Of a DNA stretch of 64,000 nucleotides, positions 17,226 through 25,922 are shown one piece after another. The stretch lies in contig OX639990.1 of NCBI GenBank assembly GCA_951828535.1, positions 979,300-1,043,299 of the forward strand, given 5' to 3'. Under the pieces are notes generated by a model. The model saw only the letters and a list, made by a program, of their open reading frames with translations, had not been told where the DNA came from and searched no databases. Position 1 is the first letter of the stretch; every line of letters begins with the position of its first letter. This DNA comes from an uncultured Candidatus Entotheonella sp. GTDB taxonomy: Bacteria; Tectomicrobia; Entotheonellia; Entotheonellales; Entotheonellaceae. The position numbers and the translations under genes are program-made.

Positions 17226-17942
17226 ATGAGTATTTTCGCCAGGCTGTTCAAGGTGGGGCAGGCGCAGGCCCATAACATCGTTGACAAGCTCGAAGACCCG
17301 ATCAAACTGACGGAGCAGGGCATCCGCGACCTCAAAACAGACCTGCAAGGGGCCATGCAGGGGTTGGCGGAGGTCAAAGGGATTGCGATTCGCTTGGGCA
17401 AGGAGTCGGAAGACGCCCAACGGCAGGCCGGAGAGTACGAGCGCAAAGCCATGCTGCTGTTGCAACGGGGCAGCGACGGGCACCTCGACGCGGCCGAGGC
17501 GGAACGTTTGGCAACGCAGGCCCTGACGCAACGGGAGACGGCCAGTGAACGCGCCGCGGCATTGTCCAAGGACGCCGAACATCAAAACAACATGGTCATC
17601 CAGTTGCAAGGAAAGGTGCAGCAACTCAAGTCGGCCATTACCACGTACGAGAATGAATTGGTGACGCTGAGGGCACGCGCCAAGACGGCCGCCTCCACCA
17701 AGAAGATCAATCAGCAACTGGCGAATGTGGATTCGTCGAGCACGATTGCCATGCTGGAACGAATGAAGGAGAAGGTGGAAGAGGATGAAGCCCTAGCTCA
17801 GGCGTACGGGGAAGTCGGGCAGGCCGAGTTGTCAACCGACACCGAAATCGACCGCGCTTTGGCGGGCGCCCAACCTGCGGCGGCACAGGATAAATTGCAG
17901 GAACTGAAGGCCCGTATGGGGATCGGCCCCGGCAGCAATTAA
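17226..17942 (+). CDS. pspA: PspA/IM30 (ESCRT-III-like) family protein
   Basis: The 238-residue coiled-coil protein has an amphipathic N-terminus MSIFARLFKVGQAQAHNIVD followed by KLEDPIKLTEQGIRDLKTDL and long heptad helices. PspA polymers remodel and protect the inner membrane under stress. The C-terminal part has the family KINQQLANVDSSSTIAMLER and a Gly-rich tail. There is no pspF or pspBC nearby. Its likely partner is the upstream YbjN-like gene. Confidence 0.9.
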   Translation: MSIFARLFKVGQAQAHNIVDKLEDPIKLTEQGIRDLKTDLQGAMQGLAEVKGIAIRLGKESEDAQRQAGEYERKAMLLLQRGSDGHLDAAEAERLATQALTQRETASERAAALSKDAEHQNNMVIQLQGKVQQLKSAITTYENELVTLRARAKTAASTKKINQQLANVDSSSTIAMLERMKEKVEEDEALAQAYGEVGQAELSTDTEIDRALAGAQPAAAQDKLQELKARMGIGPGSN

Positions 17943-17957
17943 GTGGACAGCCGATGC

Positions 17958-18584
17958 TCAATCGCTGATATCGTAGCTGTGCCAAGCGTCGATGAGCCAT
18001 CGTGCGTCGGGGGAGCGGACGACAGAAAATTCTTCCAGTTGCGGTTGTTGAACCCCGTCAACGCGAATCTGTGAGCGGACGTACACGGTGGCCGTGGCGT
18101 TACCTGTTTCGACCTTGTCGATTTGCCAAGCGAGTCGGGGACGGCGGGTGTCGGGATTGGTTATCAGGTGATTGACCCAGTCCGCGGGAGGCATGTCACT
18201 GCGGAAACGTGAGGTGACGTGTAGCGCCACACGGGCCGGCTGCGAGTCGTAAAAGCGCAAGTATTCCAGCACCGGCCGCCAGGGGGATGAAGCGGGCAGG
18301 AGCGAAGGTTCCCTCTCGACCTCGGCTTGCGGAAGTCCGGCGGCGAGCCCGAGGGCGCGCAAGGTCGCCGTATCGAGTTCCCCGGTGACGGCCAGCCGGC
18401 GGGTTCGCTGAAAGCCTTCCAGCGCCTTGATGATGCGCGGATCAAGGACGTCATCCGCATCGCCCACCTCGAACCCCAATGCCCGGAGCCTCTCCTGCAC
18501 TTGCCCGATTGGCGGCTGCGGCAGTTCTTGCCCCCAGGCACAACTCAACAGCAGAAACAGGAGGGTCCAGGCAAGATGCCTCAT
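17958..18584 (-). CDS. Secreted protein with peptidoglycan-binding domain
   Basis: The 208-residue protein has a signal peptide (MRHLAWTLLFLLLSCAWG). Next comes a PG_binding_1-like helical domain (VQERLRALGFEVGDADDVLD, IIKALEGFQRTRRLAVTGEL). Residues about 105-208 look like an SnoaL/NTF2-like or L,D-transpeptidase-associated module (LEYLRFYDSQPARVALHV ... RWLIDAWHSYDISD) that I cannot name. It is probably periplasmic and bound to cell wall. It is convergent with pspA and divergent from thrS. Confidence 0.72.
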   Translation of the reverse strand: MRHLAWTLLFLLLSCAWGQELPQPPIGQVQERLRALGFEVGDADDVLDPRIIKALEGFQRTRRLAVTGELDTATLRALGLAAGLPQAEVEREPSLLPASSPWRPVLEYLRFYDSQPARVALHVTSRFRSDMPPADWVNHLITNPDTRRPRLAWQIDKVETGNATATVYVRSQIRVDGVQQPQLEEFSVVRSPDARWLIDAWHSYDISD

Positions 18585-18765
18585 GATCCGCGATGCCTCC
18601 CTGTTGCCGTCTGCATGCTTACTTACCCCAATTCAGGTAGGACCGATTCACCCCGAAAAACCAGCCATTTGATCCTGAACGCTGAATTTACCCCCAGGGA
18701 TCGGAACCTGCAATTTGCGGCGCTCTTGTAAGGCTGTCCGGAAGCAGATTTGAAGGAGACTCAAC

Positions 18766-20613
18766 GTGAGCGATGAAGAACGGTTGAAGGCAGATGCTGA
18801 GCAATACATTCCCTCCGGCTATGAACCGGAGTTGTACAAGCTGCGGCACTCGACGGCCCACATTATGGCGCAGGCAGTGATCGAGAGCTTTCCCGAGGCC
18901 AAGGTGGCCATCGGTCCGCCCATTGAAAACGGCTTCTATTACGATTTCGATCTGTCCCGTGTCCCGAACGAAGAGGACTTGGCAATAATCGAGGACCGCA
19001 TGAAGGCGCTCATTCGGCAAAGACATGCCTTTCACGTGCGCGAGGTGTCCCTTGCGGAGGCCCGCGACCTGTTTCGTGATCAGCCCTACAAGCTGGAATT
19101 GATCGAAGGCATGGCGGAAGGGCAATATGACGATTACGGCAACGAGATGCCCTCGGAAGCGGGCAATCGGATCACCGTTTATCAACATGACGCATTCGTC
19201 GACCTGTGCCGCGGCCCCCACGTGACGCATGGGGGCAGGATCAAGGCGAATGCCGTCAAGGTGATGCGCACCGCCGGGGCGTATTGGCGCGGCAACGAGC
19301 GCAACCCGATGCTGACGCGTATTTATGGCACGGTGTTCGAGAACAAAGCCGGCCTCGACGATTACCTGCGGCGGCTGGAGCAGGCCCGTCAACGCGACCA
19401 CCGCCGCCTGGGCCGCGAGTTGGAGTTGTTCACCAGCCACGAGCTCATCGGCGCCGGCCTGCCGCTATGGCTGCCGAAAGGCGCCACCATACGCCGGGAG
19501 CTCGAAGCGTACATCACCGAAGAAGAACGGCGGGACGGGTACCAACACGTGTATACCCCCCACTTGGCCAAGCAGGAGTTGTACGAAACCTCCGGTCACT
19601 GGTCGCATTACAAAGACGACATGTTCCCGCCCATGGAGCTGGAGTACGAAAACCTCGTGCTGCGGCCCATGAACTGCCCGCACCACATCCTCATCTATGC
19701 CTCAAAGCGGCATAGCTACCGCGACCTGCCCATCCGCATCGCCGAATTGGGAACGATGTACCGCTACGAGAAGTCGGGTGTCGTGGGCGGGCTCAGCCGG
19801 GTGCGCACGATGACGCTGAACGACGCGCATATTTTTTGCACGCAGGCTCAGATCAAGGAGGAATTTTCCAACGTCATGCGCCTCGTCGAGCGCGCCTACG
19901 CAACGTTGGGCATCCAGGAATACACCTACCGTCTGTCGCTGCGTGATCAGGCCAACACCGAAAAGTACGTGGCCAACGACGCCATGTGGGACATGGCCGA
20001 GAACGTGCTGCACGAGGCCATGGACGCGCTCGGGCTGCCCTACACGGAAGCGGCGGGCGAGGCGGCGTTTTACGGGCCGAAGCTGGACATTCAGTTGCGG
20101 GACATTCTCGGCCGCGAAGAAACGATCTCGACCATCCAGATAGACTTCCATTTGCCGAACCAGTTTGACCTGATCTACATCGGCGAGGATGGCCAAGAGC
20201 ATCAGCCGGTGATGATCCACCGCGGCGTGGTCAGCACCATGGAACGCATGACTGCCTATCTGATCGAGATGTACGGCGGCGCCTTCCCGGTCTGGCTGGC
20301 CCCCACGCAAGCCGTCGTGATTCCCATCGCCGACCGCCACGTGGACTACGCCCAAGAAGTGGTGAAACGGCTGTTCGACCTTGACTTCCGCGTGCAGGCT
20401 GACGTCAGCGACAAGCGCATGAACGCCAAGATCCGCGAGGCGAAATTGCAGAAGGTTCCGTACATGCTGGTGGTAGGGGATCAGGAGGTGGCGGATCAAA
20501 CGGTGTCCGTGCGCCTGCGCAGTGACGAAAACCTGGGGCCGGTGACGCTCGACGAGTTTGAGGAGATGATTAGCCAAGTGGTGAAACGGCGCTCGCTGGC
20601 GCTCACGGCGTAG
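18766..20613 (+). CDS. thrS: Threonine--tRNA ligase lacking the TGS domain
   Basis: The 615-residue class II synthetase has its editing HxxxH already at residues 28-32 (KLRHSTAHIMAQA). In Escherichia coli this lies near 73-77, so the N-terminal TGS (N1) domain is absent. The N2 editing domain, catalytic core (PMNCPHHILIYA with the zinc Cys, GLSRVRTMTLNDAHIFC) and anticodon domain (PTQAVVIPIADRHVDYA) are complete. The GTG at 18766 has AAGGAG 8 bases upstream. The usual downstream infC-rpmI-rplT cluster is missing; an accessory gene follows instead. Confidence 0.94.
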   Translation: MSDEERLKADAEQYIPSGYEPELYKLRHSTAHIMAQAVIESFPEAKVAIGPPIENGFYYDFDLSRVPNEEDLAIIEDRMKALIRQRHAFHVREVSLAEARDLFRDQPYKLELIEGMAEGQYDDYGNEMPSEAGNRITVYQHDAFVDLCRGPHVTHGGRIKANAVKVMRTAGAYWRGNERNPMLTRIYGTVFENKAGLDDYLRRLEQARQRDHRRLGRELELFTSHELIGAGLPLWLPKGATIRRELEAYITEEERRDGYQHVYTPHLAKQELYETSGHWSHYKDDMFPPMELEYENLVLRPMNCPHHILIYASKRHSYRDLPIRIAELGTMYRYEKSGVVGGLSRVRTMTLNDAHIFCTQAQIKEEFSNVMRLVERAYATLGIQEYTYRLSLRDQANTEKYVANDAMWDMAENVLHEAMDALGLPYTEAAGEAAFYGPKLDIQLRDILGREETISTIQIDFHLPNQFDLIYIGEDGQEHQPVMIHRGVVSTMERMTAYLIEMYGGAFPVWLAPTQAVVIPIADRHVDYAQEVVKRLFDLDFRVQADVSDKRMNAKIREAKLQKVPYMLVVGDQEVADQTVSVRLRSDENLGPVTLDEFEEMISQVVKRRSLALTA

Positions 20614-20687
20614 GGCTGGGCTCTGGCGGTAACCAGACAGACAGCGGTTCTGACCTCAGGTTTCATCCATCGACGGGAGTTCAAATA

Positions 20688-23600
20688 ATGGATCAAATCA
20701 ACCTCTTTACACGCAACGGGCCTATACCAGACGATCAAGAACGACCCGCTCAACTCAAGTTGATTCGTCCTCCCGGTACACAGGGTTTGCCGAACGTCTA
20801 CGAGCGGACGCTGCAAAATCAGATCAACCTGGGCTTGTCCGCCAATGCTGACCTTAGCGATACCTTCATCGCCGCGCTGCAAGAACTGATTCGCGAAATC
20901 AGAATAACCGGAACCGGCCAGAAACGTTATGAACTTGAGAAGGGTCGTCGCGGTGAGCCAGCGGGAGATGACATTCTCTACCACTTCCCATTTACCGACG
21001 AGGCAGAGCTATTCGAGGAAGCCCAAGTTGAAATCCAGGTCGAAGGTCAGCGCGTCGGAGGGACAATCGTGTCGATTGGAGATGGTCATTTAACTTTGGC
21101 CCTCAAAGAAAACATCGGCGACGAGGTGCGCTTTGCCGTACTCCTGATTGACACGACCGCTTTACTGGAGGTACTCAAGGAAAAAATAGAAGCAGTAAAA
21201 AATGGGGGAATCACGCTCAACCGCGCGCTTGCCGATGCAGTGGTTCGGCCAGGTCAGTTACCGAAACCGCCTGACACTCCAATCCGGGAAGGACTCCCAA
21301 TCGACTCCGACTTGAATGACAATCAGCGAGAAGTGTACGGCAATGCGCTTCGAGAGGCAGTTACCTTTGTTTGGGGTCCCCCAGGCACAGGAAAAACCAA
21401 GACCCTGGGTGAAATCGTACGCTCGGCGTTTGAAGGCCAAGAGCGAACATTGATCTGTTCCAACACGAACAAGGCCGTCGATCAAGTGCTTTATCAAATT
21501 TGTACGGCGCTCGGCCGTGAACATCCGGCCATGGAAGAAGGCAAAGTCGTACGTTTGGGTCGAATTACCGATGATAAGCTCGAGTCAGAATTTCACGATT
21601 ACGTGACGGTTGATGGGATTGTTGAACGTCGCTCGGCTGATCTGAAGTCGCAAAAGCAGACCATTGAGACAGAGATCGCCAAACTCGACGCTGGTACGCT
21701 GAAGGCACGACAAATTCTTGCAAAATTCGCTTCTCTTGACCAAGCGAAACAAAAGCTCATAGCGGAAAAGGAAAACGTTAATCGTATAGAAGGTGACGAC
21801 AGAGATTTGAACGAAGAACTTCTTCGCAATGGTGCGCGTCGGGACCAACTAGCCAAGGAACTGCAACGCCGTCGTAATGCGATTTTCGGGTTCTTTCGCC
21901 GTAAGGTAGAAGAAATCGAGGTCGACCTTGACCACGTCGCCGCTGAGCGCAAACGAATCGAAGACAAAATCGGAGATTTGAAGACACAGTATGCAGCGGT
22001 TCACCGGCGCTTCGAGCAGGCTCAGCGAACCCGCGATGATTGCCAATCCGCGGTCGCTGGCGAAAACAGAACGAACGCACAAACCGTTGTTGATAATGCT
22101 GACCAGCAACGTGCCAATCTGGTGGCTAAATTGAGCGAGGTGGAAGCCAAGATCACAGCACTTCGCCAGACGGTGACAAGGGAGGCTAGAGTTGTCGGGG
22201 CCACCTGTACCAAGACGTATCTTTCCCAGAAGGATATCGGGCATGTTGATCTGGTCATCATTGATGAAGCGTCAATGGTTATGCGACCGATGGCATGGTT
22301 CTCAGCTGGATTGGCGGCGAAACGCGTGGTGGTTTCCGGTGATTTCCGTCAAATTCCGCCCATCGTACAAACCGAAGAGCAAGCCATCTTCGACGCTTTG
22401 GGACGTGATCCGTTTACGGCGGCGGAAAGGGCGGAACCCCATGCTCCGGACCTGATGATACTGACTGAGCAACATAGAATGAGACCGGAGATTTGCAATC
22501 TCATCTCTAAGCCGATGTATGAAAGCAGGCTTGTCACGGCAGCGGGGAGAAAAACAGAACCCGGGCGATTACCTCCAGCGCCGTTTGATAGATCTCTCAC
22601 AATCATTGACACCTCGGCGCTTTCCCCTTTCGAGAGTCAGAATGCCTTCTTTTCGAGATTTAACATGCTCCATGCATTACTCGCGCGAAACCTTGTGTGG
22701 CATTTCCAACAAGAAGCCGTAATAGGCAGTCCCCGTGACCTCAGCATTTGCACACCTTATGCCGCGCAGGCGCGTTTGATCCAGAAACTCCTTGAGGGAG
22801 ATGGCCTCGACGAGTTTGTTCACGCTGGCACAGTACATCGCTTCCAGGGCGACGAACGTCGAATGGTGTTGCTGGAAATTCCCGAAAGCCCTGGTGGATT
22901 TTGGGCGTTAGGCCAGTTCGTTCAAGGCGTGCCACCAACCCATATCGGTGCGCGCCTGATTAACGTTGCCGTTAGCAGAGCACAGGAACATTTGATAGTG
23001 CTTGCTAATTTGACCTACCTCGACAAGCGGTTACCATCATCCTCTCTATTGAGAATCATCCTGCATGATATGGAACAGCATGGTCGCGTTGTTCCGGGGG
23101 AAGAGCTTCTCAAGCTGCGTCCGATTGCAAGCGACTTGGCTGGCTTGGTCGACCAGACAGGCTTTGATGACATAGCCAACAGTCTTGGTATCTTCGATGA
23201 AACGCAGTTCGAGAGGGGACTTGTACACGATATTCAATCCGCCAAAGGAACTGTCGTATTGTTTTCCGGGTACATAACTCCAATGCGCGTCGCCAAGTTG
23301 GGTGACCTCTTGCGTTCAAGAATCTTGAATGGCGTTAAAGTGAGATGCGTTACTCGACCGCCGAGATCAAATGGCACAATCCCGGAAACGGCCGGCCGTG
23401 AGGCAGTCGAGATGCTGAGCAACATCGGAGCTGTTGTCGATTTTCGGGCCAACATCCATCAGAAAGTATGTCTGATCGACAACAGAGTTGTGTGGTGGGG
23501 CTCTCTCAATGCGCTCAGCCATGGGGGGCATGCCGACGAGATGATGACCCGGGCCGTCAACGAGGGATTCGCAAAGACGGTCGCGGCCCACATGTCTAAA

Positions 23601-23771
23601 CGTCCGGTTTCAGCTGAGAGGGCTCAGGCGACCGTGGCGGAGCGAGAGAATCCACTTTGCGAGGATTGTAAGGCGCATTCAGTGTTCAAGGAAGGCCGGT
23701 ACGGACCGTACTTCGAATGCGAGGCACTTTGCGATTGGAGGCGAAGCATGAGAGTGGTGATGAGGCAGTAG
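20688..23771 (+). CDS. SF1 helicase (COG1112/Upf1-like) fused to PLD nuclease; candidate Mokosh type II MkoC
   Basis: This 1027-residue protein has an N-terminal region of about 220 residues. Walker A GPPGTGKT lies near 230, and a long coiled-coil insertion occupies about 310-500. Walker B VIIDEAS is near 525, followed by GDFRQIPPIV, LTEQHRM, TVHRFQGDERR and VAVSRAQEHLIV, a full set of SF1 helicase motifs. Near 922 lies one phospholipase-D motif NIHQKVCLIDNRVVWWGSLN (HxKxxxxD). A Cys-rich end (CEDCKAH ... FECEALCDW) looks like a zinc ribbon. A single protein joining a COG1112 helicase and a PLD domain is the definition of Mokosh type II. Defence function is inferred from architecture and mobile surroundings. 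Base composition looks lower in GC than thrS. Confidence 0.72.
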   Translation: MDQINLFTRNGPIPDDQERPAQLKLIRPPGTQGLPNVYERTLQNQINLGLSANADLSDTFIAALQELIREIRITGTGQKRYELEKGRRGEPAGDDILYHFPFTDEAELFEEAQVEIQVEGQRVGGTIVSIGDGHLTLALKENIGDEVRFAVLLIDTTALLEVLKEKIEAVKNGGITLNRALADAVVRPGQLPKPPDTPIREGLPIDSDLNDNQREVYGNALREAVTFVWGPPGTGKTKTLGEIVRSAFEGQERTLICSNTNKAVDQVLYQICTALGREHPAMEEGKVVRLGRITDDKLESEFHDYVTVDGIVERRSADLKSQKQTIETEIAKLDAGTLKARQILAKFASLDQAKQKLIAEKENVNRIEGDDRDLNEELLRNGARRDQLAKELQRRRNAIFGFFRRKVEEIEVDLDHVAAERKRIEDKIGDLKTQYAAVHRRFEQAQRTRDDCQSAVAGENRTNAQTVVDNADQQRANLVAKLSEVEAKITALRQTVTREARVVGATCTKTYLSQKDIGHVDLVIIDEASMVMRPMAWFSAGLAAKRVVVSGDFRQIPPIVQTEEQAIFDALGRDPFTAAERAEPHAPDLMILTEQHRMRPEICNLISKPMYESRLVTAAGRKTEPGRLPPAPFDRSLTIIDTSALSPFESQNAFFSRFNMLHALLARNLVWHFQQEAVIGSPRDLSICTPYAAQARLIQKLLEGDGLDEFVHAGTVHRFQGDERRMVLLEIPESPGGFWALGQFVQGVPPTHIGARLINVAVSRAQEHLIVLANLTYLDKRLPSSSLLRIILHDMEQHGRVVPGEELLKLRPIASDLAGLVDQTGFDDIANSLGIFDETQFERGLVHDIQSAKGTVVLFSGYITPMRVAKLGDLLRSRILNGVKVRCVTRPPRSNGTIPETAGREAVEMLSNIGAVVDFRANIHQKVCLIDNRVVWWGSLNALSHGGHADEMMTRAVNEGFAKTVAAHMSKRPVSAERAQATVAERENPLCEDCKAHSVFKEGRYGPYFECEALCDWRRSMRVVMRQ

Positions 23772-23935
23772 ACGAACTCTCGCGGACCTTCAGATAAAGG
23801 GCTTCGGCGAACGGGATTTGGCCGAAGAAGGTACACTGTTTGATACTTGTCACGCCATGCTTCTGGCCGTGCCGAGGTGACTGCGACACGCCTTGCCTGG
23901 GACATGAGGCTTTGGTAGAGCACAAGGAGGGAGTC

Positions 23936-24181
23936 ATGGTCCGTACCTATCACGCAGCGATGTCGTGGGATGAGGAAGTGGGAGTCTGGTACGTGTCGGA
24001 CACCGACTTTCCGGGTCTGGTCGCCGAAGCCGGCACGCAGCTAGAATTGGTGTGCAAGATTCACCAACTTGTCCCGGAGTTGTTCGAGGCCAACCGTCAC
24101 CTGTTCGATAAAGCCATACCCGAAACCATACCGTTGCAGTTGACTTCGAGTCGGCTTGAGGCGATCAAATTGGTGGATTGA
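23936..24181 (+). CDS. HicB-like antitoxin (DUF1902 type)
   Basis: The 81-residue protein reads VRTYHAAMSWDEEVGVWYVS, DTDFPGLVAEAGTQLELVCK and FEANRHLFDKAIPE, matching the DUF1902/HicB-like antitoxins. AAGGAGG (23924-23930) lies 5 bases before the ATG. A hicA-like gene begins at its stop codon (TGATG) but is frameshifted and cut short. This protein would be an orphan antitoxin, and it lies 165 bases after the helicase-PLD gene. Confidence 0.78.
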   Translation: MVRTYHAAMSWDEEVGVWYVSDTDFPGLVAEAGTQLELVCKIHQLVPELFEANRHLFDKAIPETIPLQLTSSRLEAIKLVD

Positions 24182-24257
24182 TGGCGAGTTATACGCGCTC
24201 CGTGAAACGGTGTTGAGGAAATCGGGCTGCTACTTCCTTCGCCAGGGACAGTGTTGC
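24181..24257 (+). pseudogene. Frameshifted, truncated hicA toxin remnant
   Basis: From ATG 24181 the frame reads MASYTRSVKRC and stops. The next frame continues with ETVLRKSGCYFLRQGQ, which is the HicA pattern of a helix followed by GCYFxRQGxG. The catalytic His region that should follow is missing, and a transposase fragment begins instead. An indel and a truncation have therefore destroyed the toxin. Confidence 0.6.
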
Positions 24258-24261
24258 CTAT

Positions 24262-24340
24262 GCTGACGGCAACACTCATACCAACACGATTGAGGGTTTC
24301 TGGAGCCTGCTCAAGCGGGCATTGAACGATGTCTACCCAA
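24262..24340 (+). mobile_element. IS1595/ISXO2-like transposase fragment
   Basis: About 26 codons read ADGNTHTNTIEGFWSLLKRA followed by LNDVYP. This matches the end of the DDE domain of IS1595-family transposases, where HTNTIEGFW..LKR is characteristic. No start, no upstream catalytic residues and no terminal repeats are visible, so it is a relic. Confidence 0.65.
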
Positions 24341-24349
24341 GAAACCGCG

Positions 24350-24604
24350 TTACCCCATCTGGAGGAACGCATTGCGCAGTCTTTCAAACGCCTGAGTGAT
24401 CAGCGTAGCTTGGCCTCCGAAAGTCTTCAAAGATTCGTCGCTCAAAGCCGCTTGGCTCGCGGCGTCAAGTCCGGCGAGCATTCCCTCTCTCACACCGCAA
24501 GTGGTGAGGGCGACCACGTCAACACTGACAAGAGCGAGGGAACGAAGCGCAATTAGCTCTGCTTCCATTTTGAGAAGCGCCTGTTCAAGTTCTTCCATGT
24601 TCAT
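24350..24604 (-). CDS. Hypothetical small helical protein
   Basis: An 84-residue protein of unknown family starts MNMEELEQALLKMEAELIAL and continues LKTFGGQATLITQAFERLRN. The composition and a heptad-like pattern suggest helices. AAGGGA lies about 8 bases before the ATG. The IS3 element ends only 15 bases upstream, so its native promoter has probably been displaced. It could be a chance frame, but the codon pattern looks genuine. Confidence 0.45.
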   Translation of the reverse strand: MNMEELEQALLKMEAELIALRSLALVSVDVVALTTCGVREGMLAGLDAASQAALSDESLKTFGGQATLITQAFERLRNAFLQMG

Positions 24605-24660
24605 ACAGACTTCCCTTTCTGGAGTTGCCCCGTTTCCGTGGACAGTTGATAGCTTGGCAT

Positions 24661-25509
24661 TTAAGCAGCTTGTTGATGGCTCCTCTCGAAGTTTAGTGGC
24701 GACAGGTAGCCGAGGCCAGAGTGACGACGGTGTGGGTTGTACCAGCCTTCTATGTATTCGAAGATCGCCATGCGGGCCTCAGCTTGGGTACGGAATACGC
24801 GCCGGTCAATGAATTCGCATTCAAGGGTGGCGAAGAAACTTTCCGCCATAGCGTTGTCAAAACAGTCACCTACCGAACCCATGGACGGCGCGACGCCCAT
24901 CTCTCGGCAGCGTTTCCCGAACGCGTAGGACGTATATTGGCTACCTTGATCGCTGTGATGAACGACGCTGCCTGGACGGCGTTGCCACAGCGCCATGTTC
25001 AGCGCCTCGAGCACCAGCTCGGTGCGCAGGTGATTGGCCATCGACCAGCCCACAACCCGCCGGCTGAAGGCGTCGACGACGACCGCCAGAAACAGGAATC
25101 CGGCCCAGGTCGGCACGTAGGTGATATCGGCCACCCACAGAAGGTCAGGTGCATCGGCTTCGAACCTGCGCTCAACGAGGTCTGGAGCTGGACGAAGCCT
25201 GTGGTCGCGGCGCGTGGTGCGTGTTCCCTTGCGTCTGGATACCCCGACCAGGCTCATCTCTCGCATCAACCTGGCCACGCGCTTGCGACCGATATGGATA
25301 CCGTCGGCGGCAAGCTCGGCGTGAATTCGAGGTGCTCCGTAAGTGCCGCGGCTGCGATGATGGATGTTGCTGATGCAAGCCTTGAGGACAGCATCGTATT
25401 GCTGGCGAGGCGACAACTCACGGTCTCGCCAGGCGTAGTACCCGCTCGGGGAGACGCCGAGCAAACGGGCCACCTTGGCGATGGGGTAACGGGCCTGATT
25501 CGCTCTCAT
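24661..25509 (-). CDS. IS3-family transposase OrfB
   Basis: The 282-residue DDE integrase-core transposase contains an HTH_21 region (RYPIAKVARLLGVSPSGYYA, GTYGAPRIHAELAADGIHIG). The catalytic domain has DLLWVADITYVPTWAGFLFL (first Asp), HHSDQGSQYTS (second Asp) and DNAMAESFFATLECEFI (Glu). It ends in the usual YNPHRRHSGLGYLSP. The start overlaps the orfA stop (ATGA). A fused OrfAB could form by minus-one slippage near GCAAAG upstream of the overlap. Confidence 0.95.
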   Translation of the reverse strand: MRANQARYPIAKVARLLGVSPSGYYAWRDRELSPRQQYDAVLKACISNIHHRSRGTYGAPRIHAELAADGIHIGRKRVARLMREMSLVGVSRRKGTRTTRRDHRLRPAPDLVERRFEADAPDLLWVADITYVPTWAGFLFLAVVVDAFSRRVVGWSMANHLRTELVLEALNMALWQRRPGSVVHHSDQGSQYTSYAFGKRCREMGVAPSMGSVGDCFDNAMAESFFATLECEFIDRRVFRTQAEARMAIFEYIEGWYNPHRRHSGLGYLSPLNFERSHQQAA

Positions 25510-25820
25510 GAACTCGAAGGCTTTGCGGGTACCGAGCCGGTCTCCCGAGCAAACCAGGCCGTGGCTTTTGCCAGTATCTCGCGCTCAAGACGCAACTGAC
25601 GGTTTTCACGGCGTAGGCGGCGAAGCTCATCGCGATCGTCGCTCATCAGGCCGTCGTCACGGCGGCCTTCGTCGAGGTCGGCCTGGCGGACCCACTTGCG
25701 GATGGTCTCCGCACAGCATTCGAAGTCGCGGGCCAGTTCCGTAGCAGATCTACCTGAGCGAACCAGCTCCACCATCTGGTGGCGAAACTCAGGCGGGTAT
25801 GCGGGACGTGTTCGTGGCAT
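25506..25820 (-). CDS. IS3-family transposase OrfA
   Basis: The 104-residue protein carries the helix-turn-helix of IS3 OrfA (PPEFRHQMVELVRSGRSATE, LARDFECCAETIRKWVRQAD). A Leu-zipper-like helix, ELRRLRRENRQLRLEREILA, ends in KATAWFA. It binds the element ends and regulates OrfB. The stop overlaps the OrfB start by 4 bases. Confidence 0.93.
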   Translation of the reverse strand: MPRTRPAYPPEFRHQMVELVRSGRSATELARDFECCAETIRKWVRQADLDEGRRDDGLMSDDRDELRRLRRENRQLRLEREILAKATAWFARETGSVPAKPSSS

Positions 25821-25922
25821 CGTGGATTCCTCCTCCCAAAAGGATTAGGTATCCACGAAAGCGGGTCAACTCCATTCATCAATGGGGATGCCCGTGCAAC
25901 GAGCATCCCCTAGCGAATTTGC

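Larger units (their letters stand above)
24620..25874 (-). mobile_element. Complete IS3-family insertion sequence (1255 bp)
   Basis: The element carries orfA and orfB on the minus strand. Its ends form imperfect inverted repeats, TGGAGTTGCCCCGTTTCCGT at 24620 and, on the other strand, TGGAGTTGACCCGCTTTCGT at 25874. Over 25 positions, 21 match. Both sides are flanked by the trinucleotide TTC (24617-24619 and 25875-25877), a 3-bp target duplication typical of IS3. Both frames are open, so it may be active or recently arrived. Confidence 0.9.

Noticed and set aside
18585-18765. T-box or other leader regulation upstream of thrS
   Set aside because: There is no T-box consensus and no terminator/antiterminator pair in the 181-base gap. 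Only a normal ribosome site was seen.
25500-25570. Strong programmed frameshift site in the IS3 orfA/orfB overlap
   Set aside because: Only GCAAAG is present near the overlap, without A6G or a clear stimulatory stem. ATGA coupling explains orfB expression equally well.
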